From Planctomycetota bacterium (lineage in GTDB: Bacteria > Planctomycetota > Phycisphaerae > FEN-1346 > JAACEH01), in NCBI GenBank assembly GCA_016935955.1, contig JAFGPY010000413.1, positions 1-12,557 of the forward strand: a DNA stretch of 12,557 nt, given 5' to 3'. The notes below the pieces were generated by a model. That model saw only the letters and a list, made by a program, of their open reading frames with translations, did no database searches and had not been told where the DNA came from. The position numbers were made by a program, and so were the translations under genes. Below, piece after piece: positions 1 through 8,576 of the stretch (the first letter of the stretch is position 1; each line of letters opens with the position of its first letter).

Positions 1-147
1 GGCCTCGACCGGATCACCCTCAGCGATTGCCGAGGCTTCTTTCAAAACTGTGGATACGCCACGTGATTGTGCAAACCGCTCTAGACCCGCTCGTGCCCCT
101 GGTTTTTTCCGGGGACAATCAGGCACAACCGCGCGGACCCAATTCAC
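1..147 (-). other. Possible partial reading frame at the left edge; otherwise non-coding tail downstream of the FG-GAP gene
   Basis: Reading leftwards from a GTG at 145-147 the minus strand stays open to the window edge (about 49 codons). The last stretch translates to a helix-like peptide containing VSTVLKEASAIAEGDPVEA. The frame begins immediately after the stop of the FG-GAP gene. Against a real gene: there is no properly spaced Shine-Dalgarno, and codons ending in A or T are much more frequent than in the neighbouring genes (for example AAA, CCA, GCA, CTA, TTT, TTG). No family is recognised. It could be the start of another gene of the same operon or simply intergenic DNA; sequence beyond the left edge would decide. 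Confidence 0.2.
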
Positions 148-149
148 CT

Positions 150-1217
150 TCAGCTTTCGTTGAACCAGACGTCGATGTGTCGTTCGGGATGGTACGGTTT
201 GCCGATGATGTCGGGCAGCCCGTTGCCGGTCAGGTCGGCCGCCTTGGCCTCGTGCGTCGGGATGCCCTGCTGCACCAACACTTCCTCGAACGCGGCCCTG
301 CCCAGATTGCGGAAGATCAGCATCTTCGGCTCGGGGTTCTTGCCCAGGCCCATCTCGCCCACGAAGATGTCCGGCCGCCCGTCGCCATCGAAATCGGCAA
401 TGGCCAGACTGTGCGGATGGAAAAGGTCGTCGCGAAGGATTCGCGGACGCCAGTCGGGGCCCTTGCACCACACCAGACGCCCCGGGCGGCTCTCGCCCTC
501 GCACAGGACGATCTCCGGCGATCCGTCGCCGTCCAGGTCGGCCGCCGCGACGCGCGTCATCACGAAACCGTCCGCGAACGATTCGACCCGCCACGCGCCG
601 CCCGGACCGTCGCATCGCCAGATGTTCGGTCCCGCCAGTAACTCCAGCCGCCCGTCGCCGTCGATGTCCACGACGGCCAGACCTTCGAGTTTGTCGCTGA
701 CACCGTCGGCGATCAGGTGAAAGCACTCGCGCGGCCACGGCTCGACGCGCGGATTGTCAGGAATATCGTAATAGGCCAACACGCCGCCGAGTTGCGAGAC
801 GAAGACGAGTTCCGGCTCGCCGTCGTTGTCCACGTCGCCGATTGCCTGGTCGTGGTACTTCCGGAACCGGTCCTCGATCACACGCCGCGTCCACGGCTTG
901 CGAGGATTGTCGGGGCATTCGAACCAATAGAGTTCGTTGCCGTTGTACTGCTGCCCGGCGACGACGTCCGGTCGCCCGTCGCGATTGACGTCGAAGACGA
1001 CTCCGCCGGCCTCCAGTCCCGGGGCCTCCGCCATGGCATGCCGCCGCCACGTCGGGTTCTCGTACCAGAACAGGTTCGGCGGTCCCTTCTTGCTGCCGAT
1101 GATGATGTCGTTGCGGCCATTGCCTGTCAGATCGGCCACGAGCACGATGTCATGCTCACTGCCCGGAGGGTCGGCGTCGATCACCTCGTGACGAAACTTC
1201 AGCGGACGTGCGCTCAT
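150..1217 (-). CDS. FG-GAP/VCBS repeat beta-propeller protein
   Basis: The 355-residue protein is built almost entirely of FG-GAP/VCBS repeats. Seven calcium-binding-type loops of the form DxDxDGxx(D/E) or the DLTGNGxxD variant lie at about residues 28-38, 75-85, 127-137, 183-193, 226-236, 274-284 and 327-337. This spacing fits a seven-bladed beta-propeller. Such folds bind ligands or partner proteins and are often extracellular, but this one starts MSARPLKFRHEV with no hydrophobic signal peptide. The frame cannot be extended far, because the stop of the upstream oxidoreductase is in frame only 13 codons before the ATG. It is the last confident gene of a minus-strand group, 39 nt after the Gfo/Idh/MocA oxidoreductase, with purine-rich GGGGCGAGG just before the ATG. 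No catalytic residues can be named. The fold is confident; the function is unknown, perhaps carbohydrate binding given its neighbours. Confidence 0.9.
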   Translation of the reverse strand: MSARPLKFRHEVIDADPPGSEHDIVLVADLTGNGRNDIIIGSKKGPPNLFWYENPTWRRHAMAEAPGLEAGGVVFDVNRDGRPDVVAGQQYNGNELYWFECPDNPRKPWTRRVIEDRFRKYHDQAIGDVDNDGEPELVFVSQLGGVLAYYDIPDNPRVEPWPRECFHLIADGVSDKLEGLAVVDIDGDGRLELLAGPNIWRCDGPGGAWRVESFADGFVMTRVAAADLDGDGSPEIVLCEGESRPGRLVWCKGPDWRPRILRDDLFHPHSLAIADFDGDGRPDIFVGEMGLGKNPEPKMLIFRNLGRAAFEEVLVQQGIPTHEAKAADLTGNGLPDIIGKPYHPERHIDVWFNES

Positions 1218-1256
1218 TGGCCTCGCCCCTTCGCCGCCTCCCGGTAGCCTGCACGA

Positions 1257-2420
1257 CTACAGCTTCACCCACACCGCGCCCTTGTCGGACGACTCGACCG
1301 CGCGGTGGATGAACTTCACGCCGCGAAGCCCGTCGTAGACGGTTGGGAACCGGTACTCGGACGTCTTCATGGGCTTGCCGTCGATGTGGCGACGAATGGC
1401 CTCGACCGCGCCGCAATAGATCGTCGCGAAGGCCTCCAAGTAACCCTCCGGGTGCCCGGCCGGGGTTCGCGTTGCAGCCGTGGCTTCGTCCGACAGGTAG
1501 TTGGCGTGCCCGCGACCGAGCGTCTGCGGCGGCTGGCCGACCCGGTAGAGCTTCATGTAGTTCGGGTTCTCCTGCTCCCAGGCGATGCCACCCTCGCTTC
1601 CGTAGACCCGAAGCTTCAGGGCGTTTTCCTCGCCCGTGGCCACCTGGCTGCACGTCAGCAGCCCTTTGCCGCCGCCGGCGAATCGCAACAGCACATTGGC
1701 GTCGTCGTCGAGTTTGCGGCCCGCGATGAAGGCGGTCTTGTCGCAACTCAGTTCCAACACCTTCTCGCCCGTGACGTACTCGGCCAGGTTGAAGGCATGC
1801 GTGCCGATGTCACCCAGCGAGCCGCCGACCCCAGACACGGCCGGATCGGTGCGCCAGACGGCCTGCTTGGCGCCGTCCCTCTCCACGGGTCGGCTCAGCC
1901 AGTCCTGAAGATACTCGGCGACCACCTTCTGGACCTTGCCCATCTGGCCCGAGCGAAACAGTTCGCGGGCGTGGCGAATCAGCGGGTGGGCCGTGTAGTT
2001 GTGTGTCAGGGCGAAGACCAGTCCCGTCTTCTCGACCAGGGCCACCAGTTCCTCGGCCTCCGCAATCGTACAGGTCATTGGCTTGTCGCAGACGACGTGG
2101 ATGCCCGCCTCCAGAAACGCCTTGGCCGCAGGATGATGCGACGAGTTGGGCGTCACGATGGCCACGAAATCGATGCGTTTCTCTGCTGGCAGCTTGGCCT
2201 CGCCCTCGGCCATGGCCTGGTAGCTGTCGTAGCAGCGAGCCGAATCCAGGTAAAGCTGCTTGCCGGTCAACTTGGTGTTTTTCGGATCGCGCGAGAAGCA
2301 TCCGGCCACGAGTTCGATCTGCTGATCGAGCGCCGCCGCGATGCGATGGACCGCGCCGATGAATGCTCCCTGCCCGCCGCCCACCATGCCCATTCTCAAC
2401 TTTCGCTTCCACGAATCCAT
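1257..2420 (-). CDS. Gfo/Idh/MocA family NAD(P)-dependent oxidoreductase
   Basis: This is a 387-residue oxidoreductase of the glucose-fructose oxidoreductase/inositol dehydrogenase/MocA family, which typically oxidises or reduces sugars, inositols and their derivatives in the cytoplasm. The N-terminal Rossmann domain shows the dinucleotide-binding loop GMVGGGQGAFIG (11-22) and the family's (E/D)KP motif as CDKPM (111-115), whose lysine is usually catalytic. The C-terminal alpha/beta domain carries GDIGTHAFNL (203-212), matching the conserved GDxGxH segment. The start at 2420 is chosen because a strong GGGGAGG lies 5 nt upstream and the glycine loop then falls at the expected place. A longer in-frame version to 2567 would overlap the upstream kinase and add a non-homologous arginine-rich stretch. 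The gene lies 85 nt after the PfkB kinase and 39 nt before the FG-GAP gene, so co-transcription is likely. The family is confident; the substrate is not determinable from sequence. Confidence 0.93.
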   Translation of the reverse strand: MDSWKRKLRMGMVGGGQGAFIGAVHRIAAALDQQIELVAGCFSRDPKNTKLTGKQLYLDSARCYDSYQAMAEGEAKLPAEKRIDFVAIVTPNSSHHPAAKAFLEAGIHVVCDKPMTCTIAEAEELVALVEKTGLVFALTHNYTAHPLIRHARELFRSGQMGKVQKVVAEYLQDWLSRPVERDGAKQAVWRTDPAVSGVGGSLGDIGTHAFNLAEYVTGEKVLELSCDKTAFIAGRKLDDDANVLLRFAGGGKGLLTCSQVATGEENALKLRVYGSEGGIAWEQENPNYMKLYRVGQPPQTLGRGHANYLSDEATAATRTPAGHPEGYLEAFATIYCGAVEAIRRHIDGKPMKTSEYRFPTVYDGLRGVKFIHRAVESSDKGAVWVKL

Positions 2421-2425
2421 GTCGG

Positions 2426-2432
2426 CCTCCCC
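2426..2432 (-). promoter_or_regulatory. Ribosome binding site fixing the oxidoreductase start
   Basis: The minus strand reads GGGGAGG, 5 nt before the ATG at 2418-2420. This near-consensus Shine-Dalgarno decides the start in favour of the 387-residue form over the upstream-extended reading frame. Confidence 0.8.
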
Positions 2433-2505
2433 TGCTCTGTCCGCTCGTGCGAATGTCTCATGAGTTTGCTGCCGCTCCCGCTCCACTTGCCTCCGCCGAG
2501 CTACA

Positions 2506-3450
2506 TCACTCGGCGGCATAGGCCTCGTACCTTGCGTCGATCCGCCGACGATGGTCGCCGGCGACAAACCGTTCGAGTTCGCTCGGCGTCACGCGCACCG
2601 TGCCGCCCGACAGGCCGGCCACCATGGCACCCAGGGCGTTGCCCAGTCGACAGCTTTCGCCGGCCGATCGGCCGCGAAGCAGCCCGTGCAGGAAGCCCGC
2701 CGTACAGGCGTCGCCGCAGCCGCACGTGTCGACCACCGCGACCTCATACCCGGGAGTATACACAATCCGGCCTTCGCGCGAAGCGACCAGCGACCCGAAT
2801 TCTCCGAGCGTCACCAGGCAATGCGAGAGCGACCATCGCGCAGCCATTTCCACGCACCGACCCGCCAGATCGCCCGAGACCAAGCCGAACATGCCGGCAA
2901 GCTCGCCCACCTCGCCGTCGTTCAGCTTCACGATGTCGGCGGCCTCCAGCGAGCTGCTCACCGTGCCGCGATCGTAGCAGTTACGACGAAGGTTGATGTC
3001 CAGCAGTTTCAGCGCCCCCTGCCCGGCCTCCAGCACCTCGTAGAGCGTCCGTCGTGACGTTTCGTTGCGTTGGATCAGCGTGCCGAAGCAGATGCAGTCG
3101 GCGGTTGCCGCTGCACCAAGCATGGCGTCGCTGGTCTTGATGAAGTCATAGGCCACGTCGGTATGAATCGTGAAATCCGGATTGCCCCGCGCGTCCAGGC
3201 GGACCGTCACGCTACCGGTCGGCCGATCGTCATCCCACTGAACGAGCGACGTGTCGACGCCCAGCGCGGCGACCCGCTCACACGCCTCGCGGCCGAGGTC
3301 GTCGCAACCCAACCGGCTGGCGACTCGGCCGCGCTCGCCCAGGGACGCCACGCGACAAGCCAGATTCAACGGCGCGCCGCCCAACTGCGGCCCGTCCGGC
3401 AACAGGTCCCACAGAATCTCTCCGAACGACAGAACGGTCTTCTGTTCCAT
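2506..3450 (-). CDS. PfkB-family carbohydrate kinase (fructokinase-like)
   Basis: The 314-residue protein belongs to the ribokinase/PfkB family, which phosphorylates sugars or nucleosides with ATP in the cytoplasm. Motifs in order are an N-terminal FGEILWDLLPDG (9-20), substrate-side GGAPLNLA (24-31), LDINLR (150-155, the DxNxR motif common in fructokinases), KLNDGE (175-180, the NxxE-type metal/phosphate motif), and the C-terminal signature DTCGCGDACTAG (241-252), where D247 is the catalytic base. The anion-hole GAGD is GCGD here, a tolerable variant. Length and layout match bacterial fructokinases, but the sugar cannot be fixed. It is the first gene of the minus-strand group that continues with the Gfo/Idh/MocA oxidoreductase and the FG-GAP protein. 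The ATG at 3450 has purine-rich AAGGGG and GGGGG upstream. It follows an intrinsic terminator, so it should have its own promoter. Confidence 0.93.
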   Translation of the reverse strand: MEQKTVLSFGEILWDLLPDGPQLGGAPLNLACRVASLGERGRVASRLGCDDLGREACERVAALGVDTSLVQWDDDRPTGSVTVRLDARGNPDFTIHTDVAYDFIKTSDAMLGAAATADCICFGTLIQRNETSRRTLYEVLEAGQGALKLLDINLRRNCYDRGTVSSSLEAADIVKLNDGEVGELAGMFGLVSGDLAGRCVEMAARWSLSHCLVTLGEFGSLVASREGRIVYTPGYEVAVVDTCGCGDACTAGFLHGLLRGRSAGESCRLGNALGAMVAGLSGGTVRVTPSELERFVAGDHRRRIDARYEAYAAE

Positions 3451-3477
3451 GACCCCCGTGTTCCCCTTACCCTGATT

Positions 3478-3504
3478 GCCGGATTATCCCGACTCAGCCG
3501 GATT
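3478..3504 (-). promoter_or_regulatory. Weak candidate promoter and repeated operator-like motif before the PfkB kinase
   Basis: On the minus strand a -10-like GATAAT occurs at 3488-3483, about 33 nt before the kinase ATG, but no good -35 box lies 16-18 nt further up. The plus strand here has GCCGGATT twice, at 3478-3485 and 3497-3504 (period 19), with an inverted AATCCG at 3515-3520. One repeat overlaps the -10. A repressor or activator site is possible but speculative. The preceding terminator makes some promoter in this gap likely. Confidence 0.3.
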
Positions 3505-3538
3505 TGGCCAGCAGAATCCGACGAGGCGGCGACAGCGC

Positions 3539-3576
3539 AAGAAGAAACGCCCGCTCCCTGCTGCGGGGCGGGCGTT
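3539..3576 (-). terminator. Intrinsic terminator of the OFA transporter gene
   Basis: On the minus strand a hairpin forms between AACGCCCGC (3576-3568) and GCGGGCGTT (3554-3546). The stem is extended by an internal CCC/GGG pairing past one bulged base, with a 6-nt loop. It is followed directly by a T-rich run, TTTCTTCTT (3547-3539). It sits about 38 nt after the transporter stop codon and separates the acs-transporter unit from the sugar-kinase group. This is a textbook rho-independent terminator in this orientation; reading the other way there is no T-tract. Confidence 0.8.
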
Positions 3577-3613
3577 GTGCTTCTACGATACGAACAACCG
3601 CGATCGAGTGCGG

Positions 3614-4879
3614 CTACTGCTTCGCGGCCTCCTTGTGGTGATGCGGCGACTTGACCAGCGGCGTCACGATGGCCGCCGCGACCAGGAGCACCACTGCACC
3701 GTAGTAGGCCACGTTGAAGCTCTGGTACTTGTCGTACATCTTCCCAGCAAGCATGGCCAGCATGAATCCGCCGACGCCCCACGAGGTGAAGACCAACCCG
3801 TAGTTGACGCCGAAGTTCTTCAGGCCGTAGAAGTCCTTGGTGATCGACGGGAACAGCGACAGGTTCGCGCCGTAGTTGGCCCCGATGAGGGCACAGATCA
3901 CGGACAGGACAGCCGTCGAGGCCAGAACGCTGCCCGTCGTCGCGCGCGACAGGAGAACGATCAGGACCGCCTGCAACAGAAAACACATAGCCATGGTCGC
4001 CTTGCGGCCCAGTTTGTCCGACAGCACGCCGGCCGCGATGCGACCCGCCCCGTTGCCGATCGCCAGGACCGCCACAAGTACGAACCCAAGCTGCAACCCC
4101 GCTTGCTGGCTGGCGATCTTGGCGAGTTTCGAGATCACCATCAGACCGGCCCCGGCGCCACAGGCGTACATGAACCACAGCAGGTAGAACTGCGGAGAAC
4201 TCAGCATCTCCTTGGCCGTGAAGTCTTCCCTCTTGACCGCCGGTGCGGCCGGAGAAGTTCCCCCGGCATTGGCGAACTTCAGGGGCTGTTTGGGCGGAAG
4301 GAGAAGCTGTGCCAGCGAAACCACCACCACCAGAAACGCAATGCCCAGGTACATGAAGGCGTTCTGGATGCCGTAGTTCCCGGCCAGCCAGTTGCACAAC
4401 GGAGCGGCATACACCGAGGCCAGACCGAATCCCGATACGACGATGCCCGCGATCAAGCCGGTCCGGGCCGGAGAAAACCACTTAACGGCCGGAGGCGTCG
4501 CCGAGGCGTAGCCAAAACCGATCCCGGCGCCAGCCAACACGCCGAAGCCGATGATGTAGCCCATCGGAGAGGTGGTCAGGCTGGCCAGGATCATCCCTGC
4601 CCCAACCAGAACGCCGCCGATGGTCGCGACGATTCGCGGGCCGATCCTATCCTGCAGGCGGCCGGCGGGAACCATGACCAGCGAGAAGATCAGGCAGGCC
4701 ACGGCATACGGCCACGACTTGTCGCCCTCGCTCCAGTTCCACTCAGCGGGAATCCTCTTGCTCAGAACGCTCCACGTGTAGAGGATGCCCAGCGCCAGGT
4801 TGATGCCCATCGCGGCAAACGTCACTCGCCAGCCATGATTCTTCACGGGCTCCGCCGGTGCGACAGATTGCTCAGTCAT
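3614..4879 (-). CDS. OFA-family MFS transporter (oxalate/formate antiporter-like; probable monocarboxylate carrier)
   Basis: The 421-residue integral membrane protein has about twelve hydrophobic segments in two halves joined by a polar loop near residues 198-225. The start GWRVTFAAMGINLALGILYTWSVLS (16-40) is characteristic of the OFA (oxalate/formate antiporter) branch of the major facilitator superfamily. MFS motif A copies are GRLQDRIGPR (73-82) and GVLSDKLGRK (284-293). An arginine in TM8 (R280, in GNGAGR) may match Arg272 of Oxalobacter OxlT. The TM11 position where OxlT has the oxalate-binding Lys355 appears to be Trp367 (in FTSWG), so oxalate is an unlikely substrate. Placement directly after acs suggests acetate or another short monocarboxylate. 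The C-terminus has a small HHH cluster. The start is backed by TTAGGAG 6 nt before the ATG. The gene is probably co-transcribed with acs, possibly attenuated by the hairpin at 4921-4952, and ends at a terminator. Confidence 0.87.
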   Translation of the reverse strand: MTEQSVAPAEPVKNHGWRVTFAAMGINLALGILYTWSVLSKRIPAEWNWSEGDKSWPYAVACLIFSLVMVPAGRLQDRIGPRIVATIGGVLVGAGMILASLTTSPMGYIIGFGVLAGAGIGFGYASATPPAVKWFSPARTGLIAGIVVSGFGLASVYAAPLCNWLAGNYGIQNAFMYLGIAFLVVVVSLAQLLLPPKQPLKFANAGGTSPAAPAVKREDFTAKEMLSSPQFYLLWFMYACGAGAGLMVISKLAKIASQQAGLQLGFVLVAVLAIGNGAGRIAAGVLSDKLGRKATMAMCFLLQAVLIVLLSRATTGSVLASTAVLSVICALIGANYGANLSLFPSITKDFYGLKNFGVNYGLVFTSWGVGGFMLAMLAGKMYDKYQSFNVAYYGAVVLLVAAAIVTPLVKSPHHHKEAAKQ

Positions 4880-4920
4880 ACTCGGCTCCTAATGACATTC
4901 AGGCCTAGGGACTTCTGCAA

Positions 4921-4952
4921 GTCGCGCGGGGCCGCACGTGCGGCCCCGCGAC
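4921..4952 (-). terminator. GC-rich perfect palindrome between acs and the transporter (attenuator or processing hairpin)
   Basis: A perfect 20-bp palindrome, GGGGCCGCACGTGCGGCCCC, occupies 4928-4947. It is flanked by GTCGC (4921-4925) and GCGAC (4948-4952), which lengthen the stem past two unpaired bases. It lies 26 nt after the acs stop and about 40 nt before the transporter start. The minus strand below the stem (TTGCAGAAGT) is not a real T-tract, so full termination is doubtful. A role in partial termination, or in protecting the acs transcript 3' end, fits better. Being nearly symmetric it would form on either strand; a dimeric DNA-binding site is the alternative. Confidence 0.5.
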
Positions 4953-4977
4953 GGGTCCAACCGATACAAAACGACGG

Positions 4978-6966
<1,989 letters not shown>

Positions 6967-7109
6967 ACTCTCTGCTCCTTTCTATCCTGCCTTGACGTCC
7001 AGACCAGACGGGCAACCGAACCGGCCCGCTGGGCCACGGTATTGATAAGTCAGAAGCGACGTCTCGTGTCCAAGCCGGAAGACCATCACGAGTACGGTGT
7101 GCAAAGGGT

Positions 7110-7160
7110 ATTCTCCGGGCGGTCCAGAATTCTGTCAACGAAAAACTGGGAAAACTACCA
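7110..7160 (-). promoter_or_regulatory. Sigma70-like promoter of acs with AT-rich upstream element
   Basis: On the minus strand TTGACA (7138-7133) is a perfect -35 box. After a 17-bp spacer comes GAGAAT (7115-7110), four of six matches to TATAAT. Immediately upstream of the -35 the minus strand has T-runs (TAGTTTTCCCAGTTTTTCG), resembling an UP element. The transcript would start near 7103 and have a leader of about 135 nt before acs. The palindrome CAGAATTCTG at 7125-7134 overlaps the -35 and the start of the spacer, where a regulator could block polymerase. Confidence 0.6.
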
Positions 7161-7251
7161 GTAGACGTCCGGTGTTCCACAGTGAGCAAAGATGCGTGCA
7201 TGCATACCGATGCCACGGGGCCCACAAGGCCCGCCCGCCGCAAAGCCGGCG

Positions 7252-7280
7252 TTGACATCGTCGGCTGCGGATGCTACAAG
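7252..7280 (+). promoter_or_regulatory. Sigma70-like promoter of the deacetylase/acyl-CoA cluster
   Basis: TTGACA at 7252-7257 is a perfect -35 box. A 17-bp spacer leads to TACAAG at 7275-7280 (four of six matches to TATAAT). Transcription would begin near 7287, about 105 nt before the chosen ATG at 7393. No other plus-strand promoter was seen before the following two genes, so this one may serve the whole three-gene cluster. Confidence 0.55.
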
Positions 7281-7392
7281 AGTGCTGCCCCGAGCGGGGA
7301 ACGAGCGTTTCTGAAGAACACGAGTGCGGGATTCTGCCCGCGTGGGTCGCTCGATGGACCGTTGCGCCGCGCGTGCCGCAAGCCGGATACGT

Positions 7393-8523
7393 ATGGAACA
7401 GCAACACTCAGCCTTCATTCACTCGCCCGACCTGGAGCGGTACCCCTACCCTCCGGAGTGCCCGTTCAACACGTCGCGTGCGGGCAAGGCGCGGCGAATC
7501 CTCACGTCCATGGGCATGCTGACCGGCCGCGGCAAGAGCCTAGTTGCGCCCGAGCCCACAACGCGGCAATCAATCGAGCGCTATCACACGCCCCGCTACC
7601 TGGACGTCCTGAGCGAAGCGGCTCAGGGCCGCATGGGCGTCGAGGGCCTGCAGATGGGCCTCGGCACCTCCGACTGCCCGGTCTTCAGCGGCATGTATGA
7701 CTATGCCGTGCTGGCCTGCGCGGCCACGCTCACGGGCTGTCGCCTGCTGGCCGAGGGCGAAGCCCGCGTGGCCTTCAATCCGTCCGGCGGCTACCACCAC
7801 GCGATGGCGTCTCGCGCCGCCGGGTTCTGTTACATCAATGACGCGGCCCTGGCCTGCCTGGACCTGGCCGGCCGCGGCATGCGCGTGCTCTACCTCGACG
7901 TGGACGCCCATCACGGCGACGGCGTCGAGGCTGCAGCCTACAGCCGCAACGACATCATGACTCTCTCGTTTCACGAGAGTGGCCACACGTTATTTCCGGG
8001 CACGGGCTTCGAGAAGGACATCGGCACCGGACCGGGAACCGGCTACGCGGTCAACGTGCCGCTGCCAACCGGAACCTACGATCGAGCCTTCCTAAAAGCC
8101 TTCGAAGCGCTGGCGTTGCCACTGATCGACGCCTATAATCCGGATATTCTTGTCATGGAACTCGGCCTCGACGGATTGTCGGGCGACCCGCTGGCCCATC
8201 TCAGCCTGACAAACAACGTCTACGTGGAGGTCATCGAGCGGGTGCTGGGCTTCGGCAAGCCCGTGCTGGCCGTGGGCGGCGGCGGGTACAACGTAGAGAA
8301 CACGGCCCGCGGCTGGGCGCTATGCTGGGCGGTGCTGTGCGGCGAGGTGGCCGACGAGGGCATCGGCCTGGGCGGCGTGATGCTCGAAAGTGTGGACTGG
8401 CTGGGCGGCCTGCGCGATCGCGTATTGGCCGTGGACGACGAGCAGAAGAGCCGTGTGGATGCTGCCATCGAGGCGACCATTGCGGCGGTCAAGGCAAACG
8501 TCTTCACGTACCACGGACTCTGA
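7393..8523 (+). CDS. acuC: AcuC-like class I histone deacetylase-family protein (probable protein lysine deacetylase)
   Basis: The 376-residue zinc hydrolase belongs to the HDAC/AcuC/AphA superfamily, which removes acetyl groups from lysines or polyamines. The active site is complete: the tandem histidines GGYHHAM (132-138), GFCYIND (144-150), LDVDAHHGDG (168-177) with zinc ligands D171 and H173, the third ligand D260 in ELGLDGLSGDP (257-266; the usual GAD is GLD here), and GGGGYN (295-300) with the transition-state tyrosine Y299. In Bacillus subtilis AcuC deacetylates and reactivates acetyl-CoA synthetase. The divergent acs and the downstream GNAT domain make the same role likely here. The ATG at 7393 is chosen because homologues begin close to the SAFIHSPD segment; its Shine-Dalgarno is weak, and in-frame GTG 7324 or ATG 7354 remain possible. 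It starts a plus-strand cluster. AcuC versus a polyamine deacetylase cannot be proved from sequence alone. Confidence 0.9.
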   Translation: MEQQHSAFIHSPDLERYPYPPECPFNTSRAGKARRILTSMGMLTGRGKSLVAPEPTTRQSIERYHTPRYLDVLSEAAQGRMGVEGLQMGLGTSDCPVFSGMYDYAVLACAATLTGCRLLAEGEARVAFNPSGGYHHAMASRAAGFCYINDAALACLDLAGRGMRVLYLDVDAHHGDGVEAAAYSRNDIMTLSFHESGHTLFPGTGFEKDIGTGPGTGYAVNVPLPTGTYDRAFLKAFEALALPLIDAYNPDILVMELGLDGLSGDPLAHLSLTNNVYVEVIERVLGFGKPVLAVGGGGYNVENTARGWALCWAVLCGEVADEGIGLGGVMLESVDWLGGLRDRVLAVDDEQKSRVDAAIEATIAAVKANVFTYHGL

Positions 8524-8576
8524 AGAGGCCTGCGCCGACGGCACGCAGGCGCGACAGGCAAGAAAGAGCGGCAGCT

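Larger units (their letters stand above)
6967..7392. other. Divergent control region between acs and the deacetylase gene
   Basis: This 426-nt stretch has no convincing gene. It holds two outward-facing sigma70-like promoters (annotated separately) and leaders of roughly 135 nt to acs and 105 nt to the deacetylase. An AT-rich island around 7139-7160 stands out in otherwise GC-rich DNA. Possible regulator sites are the palindrome CAGAATTCTG (7125-7134), which overlaps the acs -35 box, and the inverted repeat ACTGG-N8-CCAGT (7145-7162). Small hairpins CCCCGAGCGGGG (7288-7299) and GCGGG-N6-CCCGC (7326-7341) lie in the deacetylase leader. No sigma54 (TGGCAC-N5-TTGC) site or riboswitch was recognised. 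Confidence 0.7.

Noticed and set aside
96..114. Hairpin CCCC(T)GG-TTTTTT-CCGGGG downstream of the FG-GAP gene, considered as a terminator
   Set aside because: The T-run lies in the loop and no T-tract follows the stem on either strand; the stem is short and bulged.
2421..2567. N-terminal extension of the oxidoreductase by 49 codons
   Set aside because: It would overlap the upstream kinase gene, adds residues unlike the family, and is overruled by the GGGGAGG ribosome site just before the ATG at 2420.
1305..2996. Long plus-strand open frame (563 codons) opposite the oxidoreductase and kinase; similar long frames at 3476-5245 and 5014-7164 on the plus strand, and 8955-10553 and 11008-12555 on the minus strand
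   Set aside because: They are antisense shadows of clear genes. High third-position GC removes stop codons from the opposite strand, and the products show no family motifs and runs of Arg, His, Val and Asp typical of such shadows.
7324..7392. GTG at 7324 or ATG at 7354 as the start of the deacetylase
   Set aside because: The extra residues are arginine-rich and not family-like, and the first conserved segment sits right after the ATG at 7393. The choice is not certain because no start has a strong ribosome site.
8322..8576. N-terminal extension of the ADP-forming synthetase by 85 codons
   Set aside because: It lies mostly inside the deacetylase gene in another frame, is arginine- and glycine-rich, and the family's normal N-terminus begins at the ATG at 8577.
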